NCBI RefSeq assembly: GCF_914484835.1
Contig: NZ_CAJZAR010000070.1
Span: forward strand, 1-64,000
DNA length: 64,000 bases
Direction of reading: 5' to 3'
DNA from: Paraburkholderia tropica
GTDB taxonomy: Bacteria > Pseudomonadota > Gammaproteobacteria > Burkholderiales > Burkholderiaceae
In this document: one piece after another, positions 16,901 through 24,797 of the stretch
Position numbering within the stretch: position 1 is the first letter of the stretch
How the letters are laid out: each line of letters opens with the position of its first letter
Notes under the pieces: generated by a model
What the model was told of the DNA's origin: nothing
Database searches by the model: none
What the model saw: the letters and a program-made list of their open reading frames with translations, nothing else
Program-made: the position numbers and the translations under genes

Positions 16901-17455
16901 ATGATCAGGTTCGGGGACGTTTTTGGCAGCAAACGGCGGAAAGCGGAGATCGATGAAAAACGCTTGGCCTTCTACATGGGGTATGCATTCAGCCACGCGA
17001 TTCAAGTGCAGCATCTTCTCGCGCCCGGCGAGTTGACTGTCCCGTATGTCGTCTACTGGGATAAAGAAATTCCAGCACCAGTTCCGTATCCCGCAGCGAC
17101 GCAACATGAAGCAGTTGCAAACGCGCAGTCGGCCCGAGAACAGGCGATCTCCGGCTCGGGATGGTCGTCTGGGAGAGAGGGACTCATCGCTCAGAGTAAC
17201 GGCGAAAAGATGGATGTTCTCGTAATCGAAGGATGGGTGCCAGGACTGGACGTACCGCTCGAAGTGTTCGTGTACTACAGGAAGGACCCGTTCAGGCTGC
17301 TTCAAGGATTCTTGTGGAAAACCCATGAGCAGGCGCGCAAAGATGGCCCATCCTTCATGGTGGAATTTAGGCGCGGCATTCTGGCACAACCGTTTGGCCA
17401 GCAATGCATGGAAGTCATTGATAACGCAGAGCGCGTACAGTACGTGAATTCATAG
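16901..17455 (+). CDS. hypothetical protein
   Basis: A 184-residue protein starting MIRFGDVFGSKRRKAEIDEK, with GCGGGGAA upstream. No signal peptide or membrane helix. Its middle (REQAISGSGWSSGREGLIAQSNGEKMDVLVIEGWVPGLDVPLEVFVYYRKDPF) is beta-rich. I do not recognise the family. The position among small orphan genes, each flanked by repeats, may reflect horizontal acquisition. The stop is followed at once by the best-formed hairpin copy of the repeat. Confidence 0.55.
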   Translation: MIRFGDVFGSKRRKAEIDEKRLAFYMGYAFSHAIQVQHLLAPGELTVPYVVYWDKEIPAPVPYPAATQHEAVANAQSAREQAISGSGWSSGREGLIAQSNGEKMDVLVIEGWVPGLDVPLEVFVYYRKDPFRLLQGFLWKTHEQARKDGPSFMVEFRRGILAQPFGQQCMEVIDNAERVQYVNS

Positions 17456-17469
17456 TCGACTCGACCGCC

Positions 17470-17535
17470 GTGTGACGCACGGAGGCCGAACGGCATATTG
17501 CGCAGTTCGGCCATTTTCGGCCAGTCGACGCCAGA
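17470..17535 (+). repeat. dispersed intergenic repeat with hairpin, copy 9
   Basis: GTGTGACGCACGG leads into the stem GGCCGAAC (17483-17490) / GTTCGGCC (17504-17511), which is followed by ATTTTCGGCCAGTCGACG. Compared with copy 11 at 31766, the A-T pair in the stem is replaced by G-C on both sides, so pairing is kept. Confidence 0.65.
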
Positions 17536-17880
17536 CTCAGGTTCGTTGACAATCAATATTTCCCAAACGCTGGCTCGACAAACTTTTCATGCCGAATATC
17601 ACTACACGTCCAGCAGTTGCTTCCGACTGGGAATTCTTGAGCCTGATTCAGGAAACGTGCATGAAAGAGTATGCTGTACGAACATGGGGAATATGGGTGC
17701 CCGAGCCGCAGGAGAATTTCCGGCCCGAGATCCATGAAATTATCCAATACGGGGAAGATGAGATCGGCTGTATCGCTGTCGCTGCGGATTTCGGCGATGG
17801 TGATCACTCGTTTCGGCGAACGTGATCGGTCTGGAAGGTGGTGTTGCGCGGTCAATGGATTATAGCGACGGTGATCACGA

Positions 17881-18630
17881 TCAGGCGTCGGCGGACTCGG
17901 TTTTCGTTTTCTTTCTCATCGAATCGCCCTTGACCGGAAGTTTGTGGGCTTGATGCACGAGCCGGTCGAGAATCGCATCGGCGAGCGTGGGGTCCTGCAG
18001 CCATGCATGCCAGTGTTCGAGCGGCAACTGGCTGGTGATCACAGTCGAGCGCGTACCGACCCGATCATCAAGTACTTCGAGCAGATCATTGCGCGCGGCC
18101 TGGTCGAGATCCTGCAAGCCCCAGTCGTCGAGGATCAGCACATCAATCTTCGCGAGTTGCGCGAGCCGACGTGTGAAGCTGCCGTCGCCGTGTGCGATTT
18201 TCAGTTCTTCGAACAGCCGCGCGACGCGCACATAGAACACGGAGAAGCCCTGACGGCACGCCTGCTGGCCGAACGCGCAAGCGAGCCATGTCTTGCCCGC
18301 GCCCGTGGGGCCGGTCAGGATCAGGTTCTGCGCATTGCGCACCCAGTCGCAGCCGACGAGCGTGGCGGCCATGCGCTGGTCAAGCCCACGGCTTTGTCGA
18401 TATTCAATGTCCTCGACGCAGGCCTGTGGATTCTTGAGCTTCGCGGCGCGCAGCAACCGTTCGAGTCGTCGCGTATCACGCCATGCCAGTTCGCGATCGA
18501 CGAGCATGCCCACGCGCTCCTCGAATGACAGGCTGGTGCTGGCCGTGAGCGTCGACTGCTCCTCGAACGCGCGGGCCATGCCGTCCAGTTTGAGCGCCTT
18601 CAGCTGGGTAAGAGTGTGCTGCATCAACAT
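17881..18630 (-). CDS. istB: IS21-family helper ATPase IstB
   Basis: A 249-residue AAA+ protein related to DnaC. Walker A is LTGPTGAGKTWLACAFGQ near 105-120, Walker B is IDVLILDDWGLQDL near 165, and sensor regions follow (VITSQLPLEHWHAWL...AILDRLVHQAHKLPVKGDSMRK). IstB remodels target DNA and assists the IstA transposase. The start at 18630 lies 16 bp downstream of the istA stop, the usual order. The frame is intact. Confidence 0.93.
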   Translation of the reverse strand: MLMQHTLTQLKALKLDGMARAFEEQSTLTASTSLSFEERVGMLVDRELAWRDTRRLERLLRAAKLKNPQACVEDIEYRQSRGLDQRMAATLVGCDWVRNAQNLILTGPTGAGKTWLACAFGQQACRQGFSVFYVRVARLFEELKIAHGDGSFTRRLAQLAKIDVLILDDWGLQDLDQAARNDLLEVLDDRVGTRSTVITSQLPLEHWHAWLQDPTLADAILDRLVHQAHKLPVKGDSMRKKTKTESADA

Positions 18631-18646
18631 CGTGACCTCCTTCTGG

Positions 18647-20203
18647 TCAGTGGTAGTAGTCGGGACCGCGTAGGTTCTCGTGCTCGGGCGAGCGCCATTC
18701 CGTGGACGCGGTCGGGAGCGAGGGCTGCAGGTCGAGCCCCGCTTCCAGGATCGACAGCACGGAGCCGCGCGTGGGCGAGCCGATCTTTAATGCGCGCTGG
18801 CACGCGGCTTCGAGGCGGTGTTTGCCGTACTTGCGCGCCAGTGAGAGCAGACCGAGACAGGCGCGATAGCCCATCTCGGGGTGGGGTTTGTTGGTCAGCA
18901 GATGCCGCACGACAGCTTCGGCGCCGGGGCCGACGGATGCGCCCCAGTTGAGCAGTCGCCCCGGAGTCCACTCCATGTGCGCACGATGCGCGGCCGGCAT
19001 GTGTTCGGCGATGGTCGTGTGTTTGCCTTTGAGGCGTGAGCGTGCGTGCGCGGCGACACGCTTGCCGCCGTGCAGGATCTCGACGCCGTGGCGTGTGATG
19101 CGCGCCCAGACCTCCTGCCGTGCGAGGCTGTGCGGGACGCTGTAATAGTGGCCGCCGACATCGACGTGGTAATCGATGTTCACACGGCACTTCTGGAAGG
19201 TGGCGATCTCGTAGCGCCGCACGGGCAACGCGCGCAGTACGGGCTGGTCCAGCCGTTCAAACCATTCGCGACGGTTGCCTTCGAGCCGCTTGAACGGGCG
19301 CTGGTTCAGGTCGGCGACCAGTCCTGCAATCGCCTTGTTGAGTTCGGCCAGACTGTAGAAGCGATAATGGCGCAGCCGGGCCAGCACCCAGCGCTCGACG
19401 ATCTGCACGCCGACTTCGACCTTGGCCTTGTCCTGCGGTTTGCGCGGACGCGCTGGCAGCATCGCCGTGCCATAGTGGTTCACGAAGTCCTGCGTGGTCG
19501 TGCCGAGTCCCGGTTCGTAACGGTCGGGCCGCGCGATCAGCGCCTTCGGGTTGTCGGGTACGAGCAGTTCGGGCACGCCGCCGATGAAATCCAGCGCGTC
19601 GCACAGACTGCCGATCCAGTCCGCCATCGTCTCGGTGCGCGTCGCGCACGCGAACGTGTAGTTCGATGCACCGAGGACGGCCACGAACACATGCGCCTCG
19701 AACTCGACGCCGCCATCGCGTGCGAGGATCGGCACGGTGGGGCCCGCGAAGTCGGCGAACAGCTTCTCGCCGGCGCGGTGCTGCTGGCGCATTGAGCGCT
19801 TGATCGACTTCGCCCAGTCCTTGTACTTCTGGCAGAACTGCGTGTAGCGGTAAGTCCGCTGGCCGGGGTTCGCTTCAGCGTATTCTTCCCACAGCAGTTG
19901 CAGCGTCACGCCCTTGCGCCGCAGCTCGCGATGCAATGCCGCGTAGTCGGGCTCAATGCGCCGGGAGGTCGTTGCCGTGGCATCGGTTGGCGCAGGCCTC
20001 AGGCGCGCCGCCAGTTCATCGTCGGACAGCGCTTGGGCTGCGGCCCAGTCGAGTCCCGCCTGGCTGGCTTGCGCCGCGAACTTCGACCCGGCTCCGACGC
20101 TGATGCCGATGGCCCGGCTGATCTGGCGATGCGTCAGGCCACACGCCCACTTCAGTCGCAGGACTTCCTTCAATTTGCGCATGCTCATCCGAGGTGTCGG
20201 CAT
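18647..20203 (-). CDS. istA: IS21-family transposase IstA
   Basis: A 518-residue DDE transposase. The N-terminal helix-turn-helix (KEVLRLKWACGLTHRQISRAIGISVGAGSKF) precedes an rve domain with the first Asp in KLFADFAGPTVPI, the second in LVPDNPKALI and the Glu in KAKVEVGVQIVERW. A C-terminal beta-rich segment (CRVNIDYHVDVGGHYYSVPHSL) is typical of IstA. It cuts the element ends and joins them to the target with IstB. Full length, no frameshift seen. Confidence 0.93.
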   Translation of the reverse strand: MPTPRMSMRKLKEVLRLKWACGLTHRQISRAIGISVGAGSKFAAQASQAGLDWAAAQALSDDELAARLRPAPTDATATTSRRIEPDYAALHRELRRKGVTLQLLWEEYAEANPGQRTYRYTQFCQKYKDWAKSIKRSMRQQHRAGEKLFADFAGPTVPILARDGGVEFEAHVFVAVLGASNYTFACATRTETMADWIGSLCDALDFIGGVPELLVPDNPKALIARPDRYEPGLGTTTQDFVNHYGTAMLPARPRKPQDKAKVEVGVQIVERWVLARLRHYRFYSLAELNKAIAGLVADLNQRPFKRLEGNRREWFERLDQPVLRALPVRRYEIATFQKCRVNIDYHVDVGGHYYSVPHSLARQEVWARITRHGVEILHGGKRVAAHARSRLKGKHTTIAEHMPAAHRAHMEWTPGRLLNWGASVGPGAEAVVRHLLTNKPHPEMGYRACLGLLSLARKYGKHRLEAACQRALKIGSPTRGSVLSILEAGLDLQPSLPTASTEWRSPEHENLRGPDYYH

Positions 20204-20849
20204 CAGCGCTTCTCCCGCAAAAAAGGGAGCAGGCTAACGCCGCCGGTGAATACATGCGCAACGCCACCGCCAGACTCAAACCCGGATTACGTTCCGGTTA
20301 CGTGATCACCCGTTTCGGTCCCGTGATCGCCCATTCCGGCATCGTGATCACGTGTTTCGGAAACCTGTGATCAGCGATCACGATCAACCGAAACCGGTGA
20401 TCACGATCATTCGGAATCCGTGATCACGATCCGTCGGAATGCGCGATCACGTTCGCCGAAATACGCAGCTGTCGCGATCGACGAAGACAATTTGTCTTTG
20501 GAAAAGCTTTATATTCTTCCTGCTTTTCAGCGCCGCGGAATTGCTACATGGCTGCTAAGACGCCTCATCGAGCGCGCACATGCTTGCGGGAAATCGATCC
20601 GACTACGTGTTCTTCGCGTCAACCCTGCCAGACGGCTCTATGAGCGAAACGGCTTCCAGATAGATAGCTCAAGCGAAGAGCGTCATTTTATGTCTTACAC
20701 GATCGACAACCATGTCGGGCCTATCTTCGGGACCAATAGCCGCAAGGACGATTGAGTCAGCGCACTCACGCCTGCTGGGGAGCGATGAGAGACAGCTTAG
20801 GAACGTCCGCTTCGGGGGAATTCGAACTACCGCTCCGGGTCGCACGCAG

Positions 20850-21197
20850 TCACTGACGATCAACGGCTCTGAGATGTGCAAGGCTCAGTGCGTGGATATC
20901 CCGGACGAGTGCCGAGCGGTAATCTAGGAACCAGCCGCCGTCAAGATTGAAAAGCTTCAGCAGGCCGGCTTCGTCACGAGGTAGAGGCAACGTGTACACC
21001 TCTTGCGACATCTGTCGGCAAGCTTCAATCAGCTTCGCCCGATCGAGCCAGTCGCACCGTGCACCGTTCGAAGAAAGCCAGATCTGGCACGACTCGATCA
21101 GATGATCGGTTCGCATCCACTCGCCGCTCCGGGCATACGCGAGCAATTGTCCCACGATGAGGAACGTGAGTAATTCAGCCTTTGCTTCCTCATCCAT
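20850..21197 (-). CDS. hypothetical protein
   Basis: A 115-residue, mostly helical protein starting MDEEAKAELLTFLIVGQLLAYARSGEW. No motif recognised. The tail (GLLKLFNLDGGWFLDYRSALVRDIHALSLAHLRAVDRQ) could be a conserved helical hairpin. No clear ribosome-binding site precedes the ATG at 21197. It is convergent with the 3' half of the disrupted GNAT gene and about 30 bp downstream of the H-NS-like gene on the same strand, so the two may be cotranscribed. Confidence 0.5.
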   Translation of the reverse strand: MDEEAKAELLTFLIVGQLLAYARSGEWMRTDHLIESCQIWLSSNGARCDWLDRAKLIEACRQMSQEVYTLPLPRDEAGLLKLFNLDGGWFLDYRSALVRDIHALSLAHLRAVDRQ

Positions 21198-21230
21198 CTG
21201 ACTAGGTCGTCTTAGTATCCACGATCGACA

Positions 21231-21548
21231 TTACTCTTCACCGGGCCACCAAGGGTGTGGCTGCGGCGCGTCGATTGCGTAATCCTCAAGACGCTTGCCA
21301 GCGAGCCACTTCGGGCGTGCGCCCTTCCCAGACCACTTCTTCCCTGTCGAGGGATCGTAGTATTTAGCGGCAGCGCGTTCAGGGCGATCGTAGCCCAACG
21401 CCCGGCGTACTTCCTGTTCAGTGATGCCGAGCAATGCGACCTCCTCTCGGAACCGGACTAGCACGGAAGCAACTTCGCGAGCGCGTGCGTCGGCCAGCAG
21501 CTCGTTCACGTGGCCAAGTTCTGCGCGAAGGTTTTTCAGCTCAGACAT
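21231..21548 (-). CDS. H-NS histone family DNA-binding protein
   Basis: A 105-residue protein. An N-terminal coiled-coil region (LKNLRAELGHVNELLADARAREVASVLVRFREEVALLGI) is followed by the H-NS C-terminal DNA-binding motif KYYDPSTGKKWSGKGARPKWL. Such proteins bind AT-rich DNA and silence horizontally acquired genes. It is shorter than E. coli H-NS, as is common in Burkholderiaceae. It sits next to the AT-richer defence-type genes at 21.8-24.8 kb, which it might silence. That target is inference. Confidence 0.88.
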   Translation of the reverse strand: MSELKNLRAELGHVNELLADARAREVASVLVRFREEVALLGITEQEVRRALGYDRPERAAAKYYDPSTGKKWSGKGARPKWLAGKRLEDYAIDAPQPHPWWPGEE

Positions 21549-21829
21549 ATCCCGACTGATGAATGCCGCTTTCGCGGCGACAACACGATTCTAGCGTCAG
21601 ATCGATTGATTCGCTTTGCATAATCTTATAGAGCATAGTGGCTGTCACGTTTTAGCTGCATTGATTGATTTTATGCACTCATTTACTCTCGCTTTCACGC
21701 CGACAACTATGAACGGCGACGTGTGGGTGTCGCACGATATTACATTATCGTAATCTACGGACATATTTAGCAGTTTCTGCGAACTGCAACACTAATGTAA
21801 GACGATTGCGCTACGGCAGAAAATCAACA
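21549..21829 (+). promoter_or_regulatory. AT-rich promoter region of the Pycsar operon
   Basis: A 280-bp AT-rich spacer between divergent H-NS-family and Pycsar genes. It contains a short inverted repeat ATTAC-n6-GTAAT at about 21740-21755 and several TAT/ATT tracts that would suit H-NS binding. No precise promoter can be assigned. Confidence 0.35.
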
Positions 21830-22372
21830 ATGGCAAAGAACGATCAGGAAGAGAGTTTTGAAAGGCTCATGTCCGCAAACTTGGCTCGTGTGGTGGACTT
21901 CATCAAGTTTGCCGAGACGAAAAACGCGGCTTTACTCACGTTTTGTTCAGCCTGGATTCTGGCGAGCATGAATCTGCTCTCGTCGGGGAAACTGCTTCCT
22001 CAATATGTCGTCAGTGGGCTCACGCTGGCATTGCCGTTCTTTGCCATTGCGGCTTGCATATCAATTGCCTCATTTATTCCGAAGCTGTCGATACGGGATG
22101 TACTGAGGGCAAAGCAGCTGGGAAATAACATGCTGTACTTCGGCGATGTCGCCCGGACTTCAATCGACGATTTTCGGGGAAGAACCGAAGCGCGTTACGC
22201 CCCGAAGGCCGATAGATCTGTTACCGACGAATACATAAATGATCTTTCGGTTCAGATCGTCGTCAACAGCCGAATTGCGGTGCGCAAGATGCGACTGTTC
22301 AGCTATGGCGCCTACGCGGTGCTATTCGCACTCTTCATGATGGCAGCTCCGGTAATCGGGCAGTTTCTGTAG
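21830..22372 (+). CDS. pycTM: Pycsar membrane effector (PycTM)
   Basis: A 180-residue protein with three predicted membrane segments: NAALLTFCSAWILASMNLL near 32-50, VVSGLTLALPFFAIAACISIASF near 60-83, and the C-terminal AYAVLFALFMMAAPVIG near 160-178. A soluble helical segment lies between (FGDVARTSIDDFRGRTEARYAP). The size, topology and position directly before a pyrimidine cyclase match the PycTM class of Pycsar effectors. In that system cUMP or cCMP made on phage infection activates the effector and the inner membrane is damaged. ATG chosen at 21830. The cyclase starts 10 bp after its stop. Confidence 0.82.
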   Translation: MAKNDQEESFERLMSANLARVVDFIKFAETKNAALLTFCSAWILASMNLLSSGKLLPQYVVSGLTLALPFFAIAACISIASFIPKLSIRDVLRAKQLGNNMLYFGDVARTSIDDFRGRTEARYAPKADRSVTDEYINDLSVQIVVNSRIAVRKMRLFSYGAYAVLFALFMMAAPVIGQFL

Positions 22373-22382
22373 CGAGATAGCA

Positions 22383-23339
22383 ATGACATTAAAAGACCTC
22401 GGTGCCGATATCGCGGCAGAAGTCGAGACGATTCTGTCTGGTGAATTCAGTATTACAGTTACCAATACGAACACTGTTCCGCACTCCGATGATGGCGCAA
22501 TAACATTCCCCAATCTCGATTCGAAAGAACAGGCATGCAAGGTTGTTGAGACTTGCGTTGTGTACATCGATATCCGGCGCTCGACCGAACTCAATCTCGC
22601 GCACCGGCCGAAGACGGTTGCGAAGCTCTACTCGTCGTTCGTGCGAGCGATGGTCCGATGCGCTGAGCAGTTCAACGGACACGTAAGAGGGATCATCGGC
22701 GATCGCGTGATGATCATGTTCGATCAAAACAACTGCTTCTCCAATGCCGTACACACTGCTGCTGCGATGAATACTGTCTCACAACACATCATCAATCGCC
22801 ATTTCAAACACGGCGAAGTTGCATGTGGAATCGGCATAGACTTTGGCCGGATGCTTGCCACGAAGACGGGCTTCCGGCGCCACGGCGTGCAACGTCACAG
22901 CTATCGTTCGCTGGTGTGGCTGGGCAGACCAGCAAACGTGGCATCGAAGCTCACGGACATCGCGAACAAGGCCGCAGTAACGCAATGGGAAACAAAAGCC
23001 CGCGTTGCTTACGACTATGGCTTCAGCACAGGATGGCACTGGAGCGACGAGTCACTCGAACAGTTCGTATCGAAACTCGAGGCACAATATGCACCGAGTC
23101 GCGTCGTGCATACGAGTCCCTACTACGGCTCGTTCTTTACCTCTCCAGAGCTGATTACCCTGCGTCCAGCGACGCCACCAATTCTGATGACAAAGACGGT
23201 GTATGACGGATATTGCGGCGTCTATCCGAATGCAAATATCGTCCGTCAGGGCACGCTCAAGCAATATGCTGTTCAAGTTCCGGGATACGACGGACAAATA
23301 TACGGCGGTAACCTCGTCTACGAGGATATGAAACAGTAG
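22383..23339 (+). CDS. pycC: Pycsar pyrimidine nucleotide cyclase PycC
   Basis: A 318-residue class III cyclase-like protein. Metal-binding aspartates are Asp63 in VVYIDIRRST and Asp107 in GIIGDRVMIMF. YRSLVWLGRPANVASKLTDIAN follows near 178-200, a signature of pyrimidine cyclases of Pycsar rather than of adenylate cyclases. A C-terminal region of about 120 residues has no known catalytic motif. The enzyme should make cUMP or cCMP from UTP or CTP in response to phage. Which base cannot be told by eye. It is cotranscribed with the membrane effector upstream. Confidence 0.85.
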   Translation: MTLKDLGADIAAEVETILSGEFSITVTNTNTVPHSDDGAITFPNLDSKEQACKVVETCVVYIDIRRSTELNLAHRPKTVAKLYSSFVRAMVRCAEQFNGHVRGIIGDRVMIMFDQNNCFSNAVHTAAAMNTVSQHIINRHFKHGEVACGIGIDFGRMLATKTGFRRHGVQRHSYRSLVWLGRPANVASKLTDIANKAAVTQWETKARVAYDYGFSTGWHWSDESLEQFVSKLEAQYAPSRVVHTSPYYGSFFTSPELITLRPATPPILMTKTVYDGYCGVYPNANIVRQGTLKQYAVQVPGYDGQIYGGNLVYEDMKQ

Positions 23340-23343
23340 CCAC

Positions 23344-23506
23344 CCACCGATGCACCGGCGCAGTCGAGGTAATAAGGCATCTGTGCGCTACGCCGGGCGG
23401 CATCCTCGTAGCTTACGTTGTAGCCGTGAACAAATAGCAGTACCCTCGGCGTTAGCGCGTTCAGTGCCTTGCTGCCCTCTCGCCATCGGAAATAACCGGG
23501 GTGCCT
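23344..23506 (-). pseudogene. remnant of a DUF900-type alpha/beta-hydrolase
   Basis: The minus strand reads GYFRWREGSKALNALTPR, then VLLFVHGYNVSYEDAARRSA and QMPYYL. The V-L-x-F-V-H-G-Y-N-V-S-x-E-D-A-x-x-R-x-A-Q segment is characteristic of DUF900 esterase-like proteins. The frame is closed by a TGA at 23507-23509 and lacks the nucleophile elbow and the rest of the fold. It is therefore a fragment, probably left by a rearrangement between pycC and the next gene. Confidence 0.55.
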
Positions 23507-23771
23507 TCAATGCATATTAGCGGCATTCCGTTAATGGCACGGGCAGGTAACGCGTTGCGTGCCCCGCTACGCTGGCCAACGAGCGACCCGCAGCGGCCGT
23601 TATAGTCCGCAAGCCGATTTAATCACGCACCGGCAGACGACCGCTCCGGGTCGCCTAGCGTCGATCACAAGATCAACGGAGGGCGAGCCGCCGATCCGTT
23701 TTGCATGGGTCAGTGTACGGCCATCAGTTGTCAGTCGTCCAATGCCCACGATGGACACTCGATTGGCGCAT
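23507..23771. other. intergenic remnant with a second repeat type
   Basis: The spacer contains accgctccgggtcgc...gcgtc...gatcaacgg at 23639-23681. The same order of words occurs at 20831-20872, and a shorter form at 25000-25015. No gene is supported; the minus-strand frame through here (23600-23953) overlaps a better gene. Confidence 0.4.
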
Positions 23772-24797
23772 TCAATTACATAGGGGTCCTTCGCGCCTAG
23801 CTTGAGTGAGGACCAGTCCATCTTTGGCCGCGCAAAATACCCGCTCGTGACACTGGTAGACGACGTGGCCGTTATAGATGGCAAGCAGCTCGCGGTTGTT
23901 ACGCATAAACTGAACATCGATTTGCTTAAAGGGAAGCGTTTTTCGATCAGCAAGCACCTTGTCTAGAAACTCGGGATGTACCTTGCCGTCCAGAAGCGTA
24001 CGAGGATCGGCAAAAAAATAGGTTATGAATGCATTCCGACGTAGATTGAATGAGAATGCCATATGCGGGCCATTAGGCAGTGGCTGACTATATCCTCGGT
24101 CAGGAAGCAAGCAGCTTTCGCGATCATATTCACAGACCCAGACGGCTACATGATTGTCCCGGTCTTCAAATAATTTTCTTATTATTTGATCAAAAAAATT
24201 GAGCTGCCCGTTTTCCAACGGCATGAGCAACATGAACAGAATCCGCAGCCATTCGAGATACTGTGCGTTGCTTATCCCGAGTTCAGAACATCGGTGTGCT
24301 TGATGCGGTTTCCTTCCATCAACAATGCGCCGGTACATTCTGAGCAGCTCTGGATTGGTCGGGTCGTGCGCGGCGAGGCCACGAAACGTATTGATAATCT
24401 TTACAACCGAGAACGGATTTCTCACAAAGTTCAGCAATTTAGCAGAAAACAAATCGATGATTTCGGTCTTTATGTCTTTGTTGTTTGCCTTGAGCTTATC
24501 GAGAAGATTACTGGTATGCGTCGCGACATGGCCTTCGTACTTTTGAAATAATGCTTCAAAATTAAACCGCTTGTCGCTGTCGCCTGCCACATCAAAACTG
24601 AAAATATCCGAGGCCGACAAATTTTTACTGATGCGGTTTCCGTCCGGTTTTTCAAGAACAAGTACGTAATTCTCGCGGTCGACAAGTTTGAACGAATAAA
24701 TACGCTGATTTTTATCGTCAGCCTCGGGGTTCGCGGCGTTGAGCCTCTGCTCGGCCTGGGTGACAAAATGTTGATTTTTGGTATCGTTTTCGAACAC
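23772..24797 (-). CDS. DUF4238-like protein of unknown function
   Basis: A 341-residue soluble protein. Its start, TKNQHFVTQAEQRLNA followed by NQRIYSFKLVDRENY, resembles the opening of DUF4238 proteins (an H-(F/Y)-V-P-(Q/x) motif then an IY-x-F strand). The body (LDKLKANNKDIKTEIIDLFSAKLLNFVRNPF...FLDKVLADRKTLPFKQIDVQFMRNNRELLAIYN) has no catalytic motif that I can name. GTG start at 24797 with AAGGGAT at good spacing. Codon use and AT content differ from the core genes at 57-64 kb. Genes of this kind often sit in defence islands, and Pycsar is the neighbour, but a defence role is inference. Confidence 0.6.
   Translation of the reverse strand: MFENDTKNQHFVTQAEQRLNAANPEADDKNQRIYSFKLVDRENYVLVLEKPDGNRISKNLSASDIFSFDVAGDSDKRFNFEALFQKYEGHVATHTSNLLDKLKANNKDIKTEIIDLFSAKLLNFVRNPFSVVKIINTFRGLAAHDPTNPELLRMYRRIVDGRKPHQAHRCSELGISNAQYLEWLRILFMLLMPLENGQLNFFDQIIRKLFEDRDNHVAVWVCEYDRESCLLPDRGYSQPLPNGPHMAFSFNLRRNAFITYFFADPRTLLDGKVHPEFLDKVLADRKTLPFKQIDVQFMRNNRELLAIYNGHVVYQCHERVFCAAKDGLVLTQARREGPLCN

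Larger units (their letters stand above)
17783..20467. mobile_element. IS21-family insertion sequence, complete, with 8-bp target duplication
   Basis: A 2685-bp element carrying istA and istB. It is flanked by perfect direct repeats GCTGTCGC at 17775-17782 and 20468-20475. The termini are inverted repeats TGCGGATTTCGGCGA (left) and TCGCCGAAATACGCA (right). Inside each end there are further sites of the type GTGATCAC spaced about 20-25 bp: two or three on the left and about seven on the right. This is the multiple-terminal-repeat layout of IS21 elements. It interrupts a GNAT gene. Confidence 0.93.
17589..20755 (+). pseudogene. GNAT-family N-acetyltransferase gene split by an IS21 element
   Basis: The 5' part (17589-17782) encodes MPNITTRPAVASDWEFLSLI through EIGCIAVA. 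The 3' part (20468-20755) encodes IDEDNLSLEKLYILPAFQRRGIATWLLRRLIERAH and ARRLYERNGFQ. Joining them after removing the element and one copy of the 8-bp duplication restores a single 158-codon frame. The acetyl-CoA-binding motif A is in the 3' part: the Q-R-R-G-I-A segment. The intact ancestor would be a typical single-domain GNAT acetyltransferase of unknown substrate. The split copy cannot make it. Confidence 0.88.

Noticed and set aside
15847..17535. Reading the repeats as integron attC sites
   Set aside because: The required RYYYAAC and GTTRRRY ends are not present and the recombinase lacks the integron-integrase additional domain; only the general look is similar.
23600..23953. Minus-strand frame downstream of and overlapping the DUF4238-like gene
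   Set aside because: It overlaps the better-supported gene in another frame and shows no motif; I treat the spacer as remnant DNA.
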